Positions 45,451-57,349 of a stretch of 64,000 nucleotides of DNA are shown in pieces. The notes under the pieces were generated by a model that was not told where the DNA came from, did not search any database, and saw only the letters and a program-made list of their open reading frames with translations. The stretch is from positions 90,813,650-90,877,649 of the forward strand of contig OZ035962.1 of the NCBI GenBank assembly GCA_964034945.1. The letters are read 5' to 3'. How positions within the stretch are numbered: position 1 is the stretch's first letter; each line of letters begins with the position of its first letter. A program made the position numbers and the translations under genes. The DNA is from Chrysopilus asiliformis (taxonomy: Eukaryota; Arthropoda; Insecta; Diptera; Rhagionidae).

Positions 45451-48400
45451 GGAAAGTTTTGAGTTGATCATTATGCTGACCGGAAAAATACGTTTATTTC
45501 TTATATTGGAACCAGATGAATATTTTTCATTAAAAGCTAATAAAAATTCCCCAGGTATTTTAATTTTCAAGTGGTATTTGTGTATTTCTTAGCACCACAC
45601 TCTTAGCGAATGAAGGCGAATCAAGGTTAACCATCATCATCATCATCCTCATTCTTGGCCGGGAAAGAAAGTGGAGTCCCAACCCAACACAATTAACATC
45701 AGTATATTTCCTTCAATTAACATCAAAATTTCTTTGGTAGATTCCCGTGGAGGTGGTAATTGACATAACATCTAATTATGTAAAAGTCGGATTAATATCG
45801 TCATAAATAAAAATGTATTAGGCTGGTCCAAATTGTTGTTTTTTTAATTCAAGTTTTTCCTTGACACAACATTGATAAGATGGGTGGTATTCTTTGTGGA
45901 ACGTAAAAAGGGGTAAACTAAGTTTTACTCTTAATTTAAAGGGATATTTTACTTTATTGCGTACACATTTTCGCCTGCGGCGGATTTTCTGTTTAAAAAT
46001 TTTGAAGTGAAATCATAATCGTTCAAAAAATTTTGTCTGCGGCATATTATATGAGTTCGTTTTAAATTTGTATTACATTTGCTTTTTTCAATTGACTCAT
46101 CTTCCCCCCCCCCCCCCCCCCCTCCCAACTCAAAAATTCTGGTTTCGACACTGTTTGTACCAACATTCTCCAAGTGCCACAATCGTTAAAAAAATCGAAA
46201 AAAATATTTATCTAACATTAATTTTTTATACACAACCCCACAAAAATTTATTTTATTCTTTTGAGTACATTTTTTAATAAAAGTTTTTTTTTTGAAAATA
46301 AAAAAGAATTTTTCATGTGGAAAACCCCACAAAAATGGTTGAATTCGTTTTCCTCTTATTTGAGTTTAAAACTGAATTTTATGTAAATATTCTTAAACAA
46401 TTCCATTTTAGTTATTAATGCATTACTTAAGAAACTTTCATTCGATTTCTTACAGAGCAAAAATCAATCCAAATGAGAAAAACCAAACCAAGAATCAACA
46501 CAAAAATTGTTTTTCTTTCCTTATTCGTTAGAAATGAAGTCTCCAATAAAAATGAGTCCCGTCAAAACTCAAACAAAAACAGTCGTAAAAGTTTGATCAT
46601 TCCTTTTTGCTATTTTTTTTTCTACCCTAAAACATTTCAGTTAAAGATGTTGGAGCAAGAAAAAGAACTTTCTTGGAAACTTGTGCAAAAACTAGGCTAA
46701 TTAATATTTGAGTTGTCTTACGCCCTCATGTTATATGCTTTGTATCTGCTGTTTCCATAAAAGGCAGATAGTAACAGAAACATGAATACACTCTGCAAGA
46801 ATCTAAATATTCATATATAGTGGGAAAAAAGGATCTCTTTTACGAAGAAACTTTTCCCTTATCACCTTAACATTGTTGTAGCTAAATGAGGTAAATAATG
46901 CCACTCGCTGTGTATGTACAAGTAAGGATCCTGGATGTGTTTCACACAAATTACAAAATAGTGCAAGAGAATTCCTATGTCCTGTAACTTGTTTGACTTG
47001 AGAAGGACGAAAAAGTCCTTAACCGAAAAGGCAGCATGTATCCACTTTTTACCTTTTTTGGTCCGGATATGAAGAAATTGCTGCCGGTATCCTGCCAACA
47101 CTAACACTACACGAGTTTTGATAATGCAAAGGACGACAACTGGCTGCGGCAACAAAAACATAAAATGGGCGTAAGAAATTTTGTGTTCTGACCTAAAGTG
47201 AAGCTCCTCCAACACATCTTAGAGTTTCGTACCAAGATACAAATATATGACGTAACTTTTCCGACCCTTCCAGAGTCCTTGGCGGTGACAGATGCTATTA
47301 ACAGAGTTTTCCACCAGTAAACACTTCTTACCATGGTGTTTTTTTGGGGAAATGTTGCAAAAACTTTAGTTACCTTGTTGATTAGTGTTTTGTGTTTATT
47401 TTTTTTTGTTCTCAATGACTCTTTTCATTTATGGCTTTTCCATACTTGAATGACTTTTCCACACTTTGTGTCAGAAATTCCTTGTGGCCTCCAATTTCAC
47501 TGTAAATTTCTGAACTTTGCTGAATGTTTCGTTTGTGTTTACATCATGTGAATATATCAAACTTATAAGGTCCTTATCAAGTGTGTACAATAAGACAACA
47601 ATAAGGATAACATATCTTTAATACATCAAGTGCCACATCATGGCATCGGGGACAAAAAAAAACATCACCGAAAAAAGCTAAATGAAAGTGTCAAGTGGTT
47701 TTTACCTTCAAGGTTTTTCTCATTATGTTGACATGACGGTGACATGTGTTTTTGCCACTGAATTGGATTATTCGCTGATCTGTGTTAAAATAACAATACG
47801 GAATTTTTTTGCCCAACGTACCAAACTTATATACAGTGTTTATCACCGTAAATATTCACATGTCAGTTTCAAGCCACAAAGAAAACCACATTTTATGGAG
47901 GGTTATTATGAAAATTTCACAGCTTTCGGTTTTTCGTATAATTGCTGATAAACTTTGCTATGAAAAAAGTGCTGATGAATTTCACAAAAAACTAGACTTT
48001 TATGAGGTTTTTAATAATTTATGTGATTATCAGTGTTATGCAGATTGTTTATAAAACGTATTTTACGTAATAGTCTACATGTAAAAAATCAATTGTTTAT
48101 AGACCCAAAATCACAGTAAACAATGTAAATATTGTAAGCAATGTAAACAATTCTTTTTTTTCTAGTAACTGCAGCATTCAAATTAAAATATTGAAACAAC
48201 CAAACAAACTCTTAAAACAATGAAAAAAAATACTTTTTTCTAAATTTTTTTATGGAAAAATACGAGAAAATCTATCAAAAAATCAGAATTGATGAGATTT
48301 TCGTCCAAAAGCCATCTCCAATAGCTGACAAAATTATGATATTTTCATTATTTTTTTCTTTTGAGAACAAAAGTGAGTTCTTGAATGTATTTAGAAAATT

Positions 48401-49485
48401 ATTTTTTTAAGGAAGTTCCAAATTTTTATTATAGAGAAATTAAAATAATAATAAAGAAATTTAAATGTGCTTTTTCATGCCTTATTTAATTAATTTGTTT
48501 TTTTTCAGGTAAGAAAGATTTAATAAATGATGCTCAACATAAACAGTTTAATGGCTGTCAAGTGGTAAGCCAACATTTTCACAAATTTCAACAAGATTTT
48601 CACAAGTTTCAAATATCTTATCTCATATGAATAATATTATTGAATTAAAATCGCAATTAAAATTAATCAAATTTGTGTTGTGTCACAAAGAAACCCTTAA
48701 TGGTAAAGTATGTTATAATGGCATAAACGATACAAAAGAAAAAGGGGCGAGTGAACTATTGTGGATCATCATGTTCAAACCCTTTTCCTTTGGAATTTAC
48801 TATCATAAATCCACATAAAGAATACAATTTATTAATGTGGGTGTAGATATGCCATAGTATATAGTTTGTAGGGCATACAAGTAATATTAAAATGATTGAA
48901 ATAAAATTAATCCTGTAAGAATGGGATGCCTTGTCTGTATGCCTGGGATAATGTTGCTACTACTTGTATTTTTTTACGATTTCCCACAGAGTATTATGCG
49001 TTCGGTTGTAGCTATCAAAGGAGCATATTCCTTCTGTACCTTTTGAACCGCTCAACAGAGAATATTGTAACAAATTGCGTTGATTTTCTTGAGATGACGA
49101 AAATTTTGCACATTTTTTTTAGCAATGCTTCCAGCAGGAATTACCCGCCCATTTGACCAGACCCCCTCTCCCAATATTTCGTAAAACAGTTGACGGATTT
49201 TTATGAAGTTTTCAACACTGAGTAGAGAATTTTGTTTAGAGATCATATGATTTAAGAAAACATTGCACCACCTCCCCCTCCCCTCATCCGGCCATTTTTA
49301 TGCTAGATCTTAAACCAATGAAAGAATTTTCATAGAGAATATTACGAAAGATAAATTTGATTAAAAATGCACACTATTTTCCTTTCTGCTTACCCCTGCC
49401 ATAAAAAAAATAAAGAAAAATCGCACTTTGAATACAAATGTTTTTTTTAGTAAAATACTTGGACAATTAAATGGACTAGAACCAA
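45451..49485. other. Long stretch without gene or clear element
   Basis: AT-rich, with one C19 tract. Minus-strand frames at 46862-47215 and 47107-47415 (117 and 102 codons) have no recognisable domain. Two inverse copies of the GCGCCGCAGGC-type motif lie at 45971-45982 and 46034-46046. Nothing else supported. Confidence 0.35.
46104..46122 (+). repeat. C19 homopolymer
   Basis: Nineteen C in a row in AT-rich sequence. Its exact length is uncertain because of sequencing error at homopolymers. Confidence 0.8.
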
Positions 49486-49565
49486 CAGTTTCCCAACATT
49501 TTTCGCTAGCGCACCCCCTAGCGAGCTAGTTATTTCTCGCGTACCCCCTTATACCATCGTATATC
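49486..49565 (+). repeat. hAT-end-like fragment
   Basis: CAGTTTCCCAACATTTTTCG followed by GCGCACCCCC resembles the common hAT end CAGTGGTTCCCAAxxTTTTT with its GCGCACCCC follow-on. No opposite end was found, so it is probably a fragment. Confidence 0.3.
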
Positions 49566-49652
49566 AAATGTTGGCATTACCTGTATTGCAAAAATATACT
49601 TATTAAGAATTATAAGATTATATTCGAAAACCACAATAAATTTATAAGATAT

Positions 49653-49842
49653 TGTCACACGAAGAAATTGCATCTGACAGCGCTCAAGGAGAAAATGCTA
49701 ATCTGGCAAGCCAGTGAGTCGACCGATGGAGAAAAGAACGAACGTGTGACGAGAGAGATCAATAAAGTTCTATTTTAAATATATCGTGTTTAATTTAGAG
49801 TTTTTCTGGGTCCAAAGAGATCATCCCCTGCCATTCCTGACA
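49653..49842 (+). repeat. Possible solo LTR
   Basis: The segment begins TGTCACACGAAG, contains an AATAAA signal (49761-49766) and ends CATTCCTGACA, so it has TG...CA borders, a polyadenylation signal and a plausible short LTR length. No flanking duplication or primer-binding site is clear. Alternative: chance. Confidence 0.3.
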
Positions 49843-51369
49843 AGATCCAAAATGGATGATTTGCGCCGCAGGCTTAAATTTGTCTGATTCGAAGCTATAT
49901 AATAAAGAGCTTAAATAAAATGCGGTAGTAGTGCTAAAGGTCGGCTAGAAATAGAGTACTTCTAGCACGTAGACTGCAACCCCTTTAAAAATAATATTAT
50001 TACTGAAGTGCCGAACCGGTGGCTCACACGGTAGCCAACGTGTTAAACAGATACGAGTAAGTTGTTTCCCGGAAAAAATTTCAAATGCCATTTAAGGTTT
50101 ACTACAGTATTAAAGCGAATAATCATCGAAGAACTAGCTTTTGTTGACCGAGGTATTTGTATTATTTTTTTTTGTTCAAGGCGTAATCTTTAATTCATGT
50201 AACTTTTTTATGAATTTTATTCTACTTAAAAAATATTAAAGATCAGAAAATTGGCCAATATTTAATAAAGCCAATTTAATAATTTATTGGTTTCAAAGTT
50301 TTAAGATCAAACCTTATCCAAAGCTATATCTTATCTGGCCTTCTTAGAAATGTTAAAAATATCACAAAAAAAAAACTTAGGGAACAAACGAGATTAGAAG
50401 ATCAATATTTATTTTCATACCTTGTTTAGTTACCGAAAATATCAAATTACATTCATTGATAAAAGAAATCACATTTTTTACCTTTGCTTTTCTACGATGC
50501 CGATGCAGGAAAAATGAATTTCCCCGAACAAAATACCCGACGTCAGACCAATATGTATACCGGTTTCAAACACTTTTAACAGCACCGCTTTATTTTATTA
50601 GCAACTTGTGCCTTGTGCAAACTACTCATAGATTTAGGGTTGAGGGGTTGGTTTCATGCAATGATCTCAATCTTCTCCAAATACCCTCGGGCAAATTTAT
50701 GATATTCGCTCACCTCAACTCAACCCCGGCTGTATGCATTCAATTCGCCTCGCAGATTTCCCAAACTGCAAACACCCACCGACAAAAACGATTGACTGAT
50801 GGGTGAAACTTCTTTTCAACTTCTTCGAAAATAAACGTTGGACCGAAATACAATTCACCCCCTTTTGGTTTAAGATTACCCTTGTATAGCCGCTGGCTAA
50901 ACATTTTGCACTTGTTTTCAGTTTCAATTGATAAATTCCTCTGATTAAATTTAAACAACTTGAGGTTTTTCTCCGTCTCCCTTAACTCCACAATCTTATA
51001 TACAAGGTGAAGGGCTGAACGATGGTCTCAAGTGGAATGAGCCAATTGACTAAATTTCCTTTCGTTAATTCAAGTTTGTAAACTTTTTACTAATTAAATC
51101 GAAACATTCCAGTAATTACCTTAAAGAATTTAAATTACAATTTCCATTGATTTCTGCAAATAAAACTTTTCCTCATCCTTTTTTTATTTGGTGTATAGTG
51201 ACATCTATTGCAGAATAGATAAAAACTTTTGTTTATATCCAAAAGGCTATTTCCCGAAAGCTTCTTCGGAATGAGCTTTTAAAGGTTGGAAACCTGGAAT
51301 TAGCTCTTTACTAGAATATTTATGTTCATTTATGGTCTTATCACCAATATAAGTGTCATCTGTATCTTT
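49843..51369. other. No gene seen
   Basis: Single-copy-looking. Frames at 50456-50806 (plus) and 50715-50991 (minus) oppose each other and show no motif. One TGCGCCGCAGGC copy at 49862-49873. Confidence 0.35.
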
Positions 51370-51763
51370 GAGCCTGTTCACATTGGTTGAAATTGTCCGC
51401 CTAAATAGGACGGATGAAATATTGCTCGTGTTTAGATTGAGACTATTTGAACCAGTAGCTGTGAGCAATCAGACTGGCATGAAACATTTGGGAAACGGAA
51501 CATTTCTAAAGAATTGCAAGTAATACGTGGCTGCCTTTTGCTCTGCGACGTGTTGCATCGAAGACTACCGAAACAATAGTGACAATGGAACACATTCAGT
51601 GCGGCAGCCAACCAATTAGAGCACGACTGGCGGAACTCTGGGAACGGAGATTTTAGTTTTGAGGATGGTTTTCCTATCAGCTGTCCCACTTCCTCACCTT
51701 GCCCTAATGTTGCCAGTTTCTGTCGTATTTAGGCGGACTATTTCAACCAATGTGAACAGACTC
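51370..51763. mobile_element. Inverted-repeat DNA element of about 394 bp
   Basis: Long, well-conserved terminal inverted repeats of about 42 bp: GAGCCTGTTCACATTGG then TTGAAATTGTCCGCC on the left, GAGTCTGTTCACATTGG then TTGAAATAGTCCGCC as complement on the right, continuing CTAAATA. No clear duplication. Frames inside on the minus strand are unrecognised. Non-autonomous DNA transposon of unknown superfamily. Confidence 0.7.
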
Positions 51764-51999
51764 TATAACTTTAATATTATACCCTTGCAGACCAGGAAGT
51801 GAATGTTCACCTGAAGTAAATACATGTTAGCAGTTCAGGATGATTCAAAGAAACATACTCAAATGGCAAGGTAAAAAATTTTTCTTCGCTGAAATTATTC
51901 ATAGATTTTATGAAAATACATCATAAATTCCAGTAAAAACTTCATGATATCTAAGAAAAACTTCATAAACACAATGAAAATCGTTTCATAAAAATAATA

Positions 52000-52683
52000 A
52001 GGGTATTCACAAAAATGATTAACGTTTCTGTTATGGACGTAAAATAGTACTACTTTACAGTTTTTTACGTTTTTTACGTTTTTTACGTTTTTTACGTTTT
52101 TTACGTTTTTTACGTTAAAATTGAGGTTTTTTACGCGTAATTTTTTACGCGTAAAGAACTAGGTAAATTACTTTACGTAAAAAACCGGCACAACACTGTA
52201 CTTGATACAGTTTCACTTCAAACCGTGAACACATCTTTTCGCGGTCGTACTAAAATTGCAAATATATTCGCAGTTTCTCTCATATTTTTCAATTTTTCAC
52301 TCTTTCCTGCTGAAAATCACACTTTTTGGTATTAATAAACACGTAATTCTTTAACACCGGGCATTAAACATATAAACATCACAAACACTGTTTTTGACCG
52401 CTTTTTTTCTTTAACAACTGAAATTCATTTACTGAAATTCAGTTTTTTTTCCAAAAAATTTACTGTCGAAAATGAGCAGATTGTGAAGCTCACAAGGTTT
52501 ATTTTAGCTTATTTCAAATATTCACCCAAATTTAACCTTTATACACTAAGCGGTTAATACAAAAAAAATGTGTTAAAGTTGGAAAAAATACTACCGTGTA
52601 TTTTGTTGTTGTTTACCAAACTTTAACAAGTATTAATATTCTACGACGATAACAACTACTTTACTACCTTCTGTAAATACCCT
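52000..52683. mobile_element. Inverted-repeat DNA element of about 684 bp, TA flanks
   Basis: The ends AGGGTATTCACA and, as complement, AGGGTATTTACAGAAGG are flanked by TA on both sides (51998-51999 and 52684-52685). Just inside the left end lies the ninefold-base tandem (TTTTTTACG)6. Just inside the right end is a TTTAC-rich segment. No coding capacity. It may be related to the 31069-31561 element. Confidence 0.5.
52061..52114 (+). repeat. Perfect tandem (TTTTTTACG)6
   Basis: Six perfect 9-bp units, followed by TACGCGTA-containing variants (52131-52160) and an inverse copy TTTACGTAAAAAACC, so the region can fold back on itself. Confidence 0.95.
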
Positions 52684-52807
52684 TAATGATTTTTTCGTCA
52701 TTGGTTCTAAGACCACAATAGTTCCAAATCACGCTAAAATTTTCATAGATTTTGTAAGTTTTTCATAGATATTACGGATTACTATTTTTTTATTTAGCTC
52801 TCTCTTA

Positions 52808-53262
52808 TGCGGCGGTCACACGACACTGTTTTGCCAGCGCTAGTGGCTGTTAGCAGCCGTTTCAGCAGCACCGTGTGAACTCTTGTGCGCTGCTACTACC
52901 AGCAGCAGCGTGATGATTTTAGCAGCGCTAGTGAAGTAGAGACCGTTCTACTTTGGCATTGCTACTAGGGATCACGTGACACTGTCACATGGTTTCTGAG
53001 CTGTCAACAGTCTGATAAGTGGTAAAGTTTGTTTATTGTAAGTTGTTTTTTTACGTTTATTTATTAAAATTTGTGTGTAACGCTTATTTTTTTAAAAAAT
53101 CTCCCAGATTAAAATGTCAAACCACTGTTTTGCTACTTGCCAGCGCTACTAAAGTAGAAATCGTGTGAACCCTCTCAGTACGCCGGCTGCTGTGGCTACT
53201 TGCCAGCGCTACTAACCAACAGCAGCCAGCCGCTGGCAAAACAGCCTCATGTCACCGCGGCA
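52808..53262. mobile_element. MITE of about 455 bp with TTA flanks
   Basis: The ends TGCGGCGGTCACACGA and, as complement, TGCCGCGGTGACATGA are flanked by TTA on both sides (52805-52807 and 53263-53265). Both ends continue into CTGTTTTGCCAGCG. The motif GCCAGCGCTA with CTAAAGTAGAA or CTAGTGAAGTAGA follow-on occurs several times near both ends, like subterminal binding repeats. TTA fits PIF/Harbinger. It is clearly less AT-rich than the surroundings. Confidence 0.7.
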
Positions 53263-53265
53263 TTA

Positions 53266-55429
53266 CCAATGAAAAATTCCCATTTGTCATTTTTACCTCA
53301 ATTTGAGCTTATGTGGGGTAATACCTTAACAAATGCAAGTTAAATAAATGTTTTTAATATATATAACAGTTCCGGCACAGGCACTTCAAGAAAGAACAAA
53401 ACCGACAATACGATACATCGGTGTTTTGGAGATTCTCGAAAAATTGGGTTTTTGGTTTACAAAAGTTTGTAAAAAGGGTTTTTTGTTGGTTGATTAAATT
53501 TTCGCCCGTTCCATTGTTTCAAAAACTCTGAAAACACTGGAAAATGGTGTAAAAAATTGAAACGATTTTTAAATACAAATAAGAAAATTTCCATCACGCA
53601 GTTCAAAAACTAATAAAGTGGAAAAATGTGTTTTCAGTTGTCAAAACAGCTATCCAAACAAGTTACTGAAACTGGTTTAGTAAAAATTTGAATTTAGCGC
53701 GATATTGTTAAAAAACGGAATTTTTAAATCCATTTTACTGAAAGTTTTCTCAGTTAAAAGTTCGAAGCTTAAGATTTATCTGCTTTATAAGATTTAAGTC
53801 TTTGCTAGATATATCCATGTTATTTTGTTTACTAAAAGTTTCTGAATTTCCTAGATTTGTTGAGAAAATTTCCGTATTTCAATTTTTTTAGAACACGACA
53901 AAAGTTGCAAGTTTTGCTGTTTTATGCTTATATGCTTACTACAACTTTTATGCTTTTATGCTTACTACAAAGCTTTGAAGCGAATACTCGAATCATACAC
54001 ATAGCACAACCCTAATAGGGCGAAAACACCTACTTGCACCCATCCACTAAAACTTGATTTTCCTATCGTATAAAACTTTGTTGAAAAGCTTCTGGACGTG
54101 CCAGAAAGCTTTTACTTTCCAACAGTTTTAAATTTTTTTGTTTTAATTTCCACCTGACTTTGGGTTTATTCGCAAACGAGAGGAAGCTCAGTTTAGTTGT
54201 TTTTGCATCGAAAATCCAATTTTCCTCCTAATTGCCCTCATTTAACCAAAGAATTTCCCGTCAATTGAAAGAATTTTCCAATAAATTTTCCCATTTCTAC
54301 TTTTGAACAGACAGCTTTTATGTTTTTTTTTCAACATCAACGTTTCATTTCGTGTCAGGAAACTCTGGGTCTTTCTTTTTTTTTAAAAAAAAAGGTAAAC
54401 TGATGACTTGAAAAAGTCAGGGCTTTCACCGAAGGCACGTGAATTGTTGTGGTGGAGGTCCTATGGAATTATTGTTCGTTTAGTGGGCGAATGCATGCAA
54501 GATTTTAAGGAATTTTCGTTAGTTTTTTCGTGATTGCCTGAATCAGGTGAAAATGCATGTGGTTTGCATGGAACACAAATTGGGTAATCCAATTTTAAGA
54601 GAAATTCGTGTATCGAAGGTTTCATTTCGGTTTTAATCCACTCTGTCAATTCAGGTCATTTTTATTCATTTTTACTACCCCTTCAATACCTGAACATTCG
54701 CATATCTATCAGTCCATCCGGTCATCTATCCATATTCGCATCATTCATTTGTTATATGGTGGGTTTTTGGAAAAAATCCCAAATCGTTTGTTTCCTTTTT
54801 CATCGACTCTAATTCGACTGAACCAGCAGAACACAGATGAAAAAAGGATAGTCAGGATGAAACGGACAATATCCGGGTTTTCCTTTCAAATTTTTTTTAC
54901 ATTCGATTTTTTTTTGCTGACAAAAGCTGGCCATTTGGACAATCGCAGCAACAAAAAATCACTCCAAAAATTTTACGAAAGAATTCATTCCAGTCATCAT
55001 ATGAATTTCTTATGGGCAGGAAATTGAAATTTTGGTAAAAAATCAATTACTATAGAAATGTAAAAGACAAGAATAGGTAAAATCCTAATTCTTTAGTGGT
55101 GTTCTTTAATATTCTTAAGTGGGAAAACGAGCATACAAACGAACCCACAATATGCAAACATACAAAATTTCAAGGGCCTCCAAAAATCCCTGCAGTGAAA
55201 CTTATTTTTGTAAAAATATAAACAACTTTTATAAAAAAAATTGTACTGAAAATATTTTTTTAAGTTTTTAAATATTTATTTAATTTTTTGTGCTTTTATC
55301 TCGCTTTTATTTCTAATACACAGTGCAAAAGCAATTTTTTTCTCTCTTTAATTAACTTTTAAAGAATAGCTTCATTAATTTTTTCAATTTTTTTTTTAAT
55401 TTTATGTTTTTTAGTATTCGAATAGATAT
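53266..55429. other. No gene seen
   Basis: AT-rich. A 139-codon plus-strand frame at 54608-55027 overlaps a minus-strand frame and has no recognisable motif. It contains one short tandem duplication (53922-53972). Confidence 0.35.
53922..53972 (+). repeat. 27-bp tandem duplication
   Basis: Two copies of TTATGCTTxTATGCTTACTA followed by CAA, at a period of 27 bp. Confidence 0.75.
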
Positions 55430-55690
55430 TCTCATGGATTTTTTGACTCTAGAATCAAATTCAGCGACTCCAAAACTCCCAGATGAAATTTTTTTCCGAA
55501 AAATTTGAGGAAAATGATAATCACGGTATCCTTACAAGACGATCCGTAACTCTTACAGACTTCTTGACATCAGAATCGGATTAAGTAACTCCAACGACCT
55601 ACAGATGAGAGTATTTTCCGCGAAATTTAAGGAAGAGTATAATCACGGTGTTTTTACAGGAACTTCCAATATCCTTACAAGGGGGAAGTA
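55430..55690 (-). mobile_element. Decayed family D Helitron body
   Basis: Two consecutive modules of about 115 bp, each with GCGACTCCAAAAC or AGTAACTCCAACG, TTTTCCG, GATAATCACGG and CCTTACAAG, in the same orientation as the 44.2-kb copy. The ends are not visible. The mariner element at 55691 sits at its edge. Confidence 0.45.
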
Positions 55691-56624
55691 AAGGGTGGTT
55701 AAATTTTAAGGGCCGATGTTGAATGTGAACCACACCTAAACGTCAAGTTTTTTTCTGCATTTCATTTGACATTTCTCAATTTCAGACTAACTCAATTTGA
55801 ACCATGGAAAGATACACAATCGAGCAACGCGTTAAAGTTATTCAGGCTTATTATGAAAATGGGCGTTCAAATCAAAATGCATATCGTGCACTTCGTGATT
55901 TTTTCGGTCAATTTAATCGTCCAAATGTGCGTACAATCGGAAAAATCGTGCAAAAATTTGAGCAAACCGGGTCTGTAGGAGATGTGAAAACACCAGTGCA
56001 TGCTCGTACAGCTCGTACTGCAGAAAATATTGCTGCTGTTCGCGATAGTGTGGCTGAAGAGCCGTCCACCTCAACTCGTCGTCGTGCCCAACAATTGCAC
56101 CTCCCACGCTCGTCGTTGATGAACATTATGCATAAAGACTTGCATTTACACGCTTACAAGGTGCAATTGACTCAAGAACTAAAGCCTCTTGACCATTTCA
56201 AGCGTCGTCAATGGTCAGAATGGTGGCAAGAAATAGCAACAGTGGATGATCAATTTTCGAAGAAAATCATCTTCAGTGATGAGGCACATTTTCACCTCAG
56301 TGGATTCGTCAATAAGCAGAACAGCCGCATTTGGGCGAATGATAATCCAAGAGTGATTGTCGAAAAACCAATGCACCCACAAAGAGTGACTGTTTGGTGC
56401 GGTTTATGGGCTGGCGGCATCATCGGCACGATATGCATTTTGATTTGAACGCCCATTTTCATAATAAGCCTGAATAACTTTAACGCGTTGCTCGATTGTG
56501 TATCTTTCCATGGTTCAAATTGAGTTAGTCTGAAATTGAGAAATGTCAAATGAAATGCAGAAAAAAACTTGACGTTTAGGTGTGGTTCACATTCAACATC
56601 GGCCCTTAAAATTTAAACACCCTT
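55691..56624 (+). mobile_element. Recent mariner-type element rearranged into a foldback
   Basis: Flanked by TA (55689-55690 and 56625-56626). The first 199 bp (55691-55889) and the last 199 bp (56426-56624) are reverse complements with one visible mismatch. Each arm contains the terminal repeat (AAGGGTGGTTAAATTTTAAG), the untranslated leader and the first 28 transposase codons. The 536 bp between carry codons 29-207. An original 3' half with the remaining catalytic residues and its own end has been replaced by an inverted copy of the 5' end. Both ends are therefore identical and it may still be mobile if a transposase is supplied. Confidence 0.9.
55804..56448 (+). pseudogene. Truncated Tc1/mariner-superfamily transposase
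   Basis: An intact 214-codon frame. Residues 1-110 form the N-terminal DNA-binding region with two helix-turn-helix-like parts (TIEQRVKVIQAYYENG; TARTAENIAAVRDSV, SSLMNIMHKDL). The catalytic fold begins at about 150 with KKIIFSDEAHFHLSGFVNKQ, where D159 is the first catalytic aspartate. Tc1/mariner transposases are usually around 340-350 residues. This one stops after WCGLWAGGIIG, where the inverted arm begins and adds six unrelated residues (TICILI). The second and third acidic residues are missing, so it cannot cut DNA. It keeps the DNA-binding half with no stop or frameshift, which suggests very recent rearrangement and raises the possibility of a dominant-negative product. Confidence 0.9.
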
Positions 56625-56639
56625 TAGTAAAAATATTGT

Positions 56640-56760
56640 ATTATAGCCGGAGTTACGTTTATCTGCAACATTTCAAGTCAATCGGATCAGTCGAAGTGGG
56701 AAAGAAATAGATTACCAAATTTGACCCTGACAGACAGACAAAACTAGATTTCAAAATTTG
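56640..56760 (+). repeat. Helitron-like fragment
   Basis: TTTCAAGTCAATCGGATCAG followed by GACAGACAGACAAAACTAG has the wording of the small Helitrons in this window but lacks recognisable ends. Confidence 0.35.
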
Positions 56761-57048
56761 ACCCCGACAGATGAACAGACAGTCAAAAAAGCAAACTAAA
56801 TAAATGCTTTTAAAAGGTTTCCCATTTCTGAAAACAATTTTAGCTGAGATATCGGCAAATTACAAGTTAAGCCATTAATTTCCGTTACAAAAAAGAAACG
56901 TGCCTCCCAAAAATATTCCAGGGTTTTCAAAAACGAAAAAAAGAGAATAAAATAATATAGAAAAATAAATTGTCATTCCTCATGGTTTGACAATGATTAT
57001 GTCAACATACAATTTTAGTAATTTATTTAAAATTTATTACCCTAAATA

Positions 57049-57347
57049 CAGAGAAAAAATAGTAATTCAAACTAGTTTATAATGAGGAATCGTGACTATT
57101 ACTAACTCAATTCATTTAAATTACGAAAATTGTCAAAAAAAATTAATTTAAATTACAAAAATATGACTATTTTTATAATAAATTTAACTACTTAGTAATA
57201 AAATTTACTATTTTGTTGTTAAATTGCCTGTTTTTGCAATTGAAATTAACTATTTTGACTATTTTTGTAATTAAAATTAGATATTTTAGTAATAATCACT
57301 ATTCCCCATTATAAAGCAGTTAGATTTACTAATTTTTACTCTGCGTG
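57049..57347. mobile_element. Palindromic MITE, TA flanks
   Basis: About 60 bp of each end are inverted copies: CAGAGAAAAAATAGTAA, CTAGTTTATAATGAGGAAT and GTGACTATTACTAA on the left, with the complement on the right (CACGCAGAGTAAAAATTAG). TA lies on both sides (57047-57048 and 57348-57349). The left end lacks four bases of the right end. A TA duplication and CACGCAGAG-type ends suggest a Tc1/mariner-derived MITE. Confidence 0.7.
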
Positions 57348-57349
57348 TA

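Noticed and set aside
50009..50060. GCCGAACCGGTGGCTCACACGG as a possible tRNA-like or SINE head
   Set aside because: No A and B box pair at the right distance and no repeated copy in the window.
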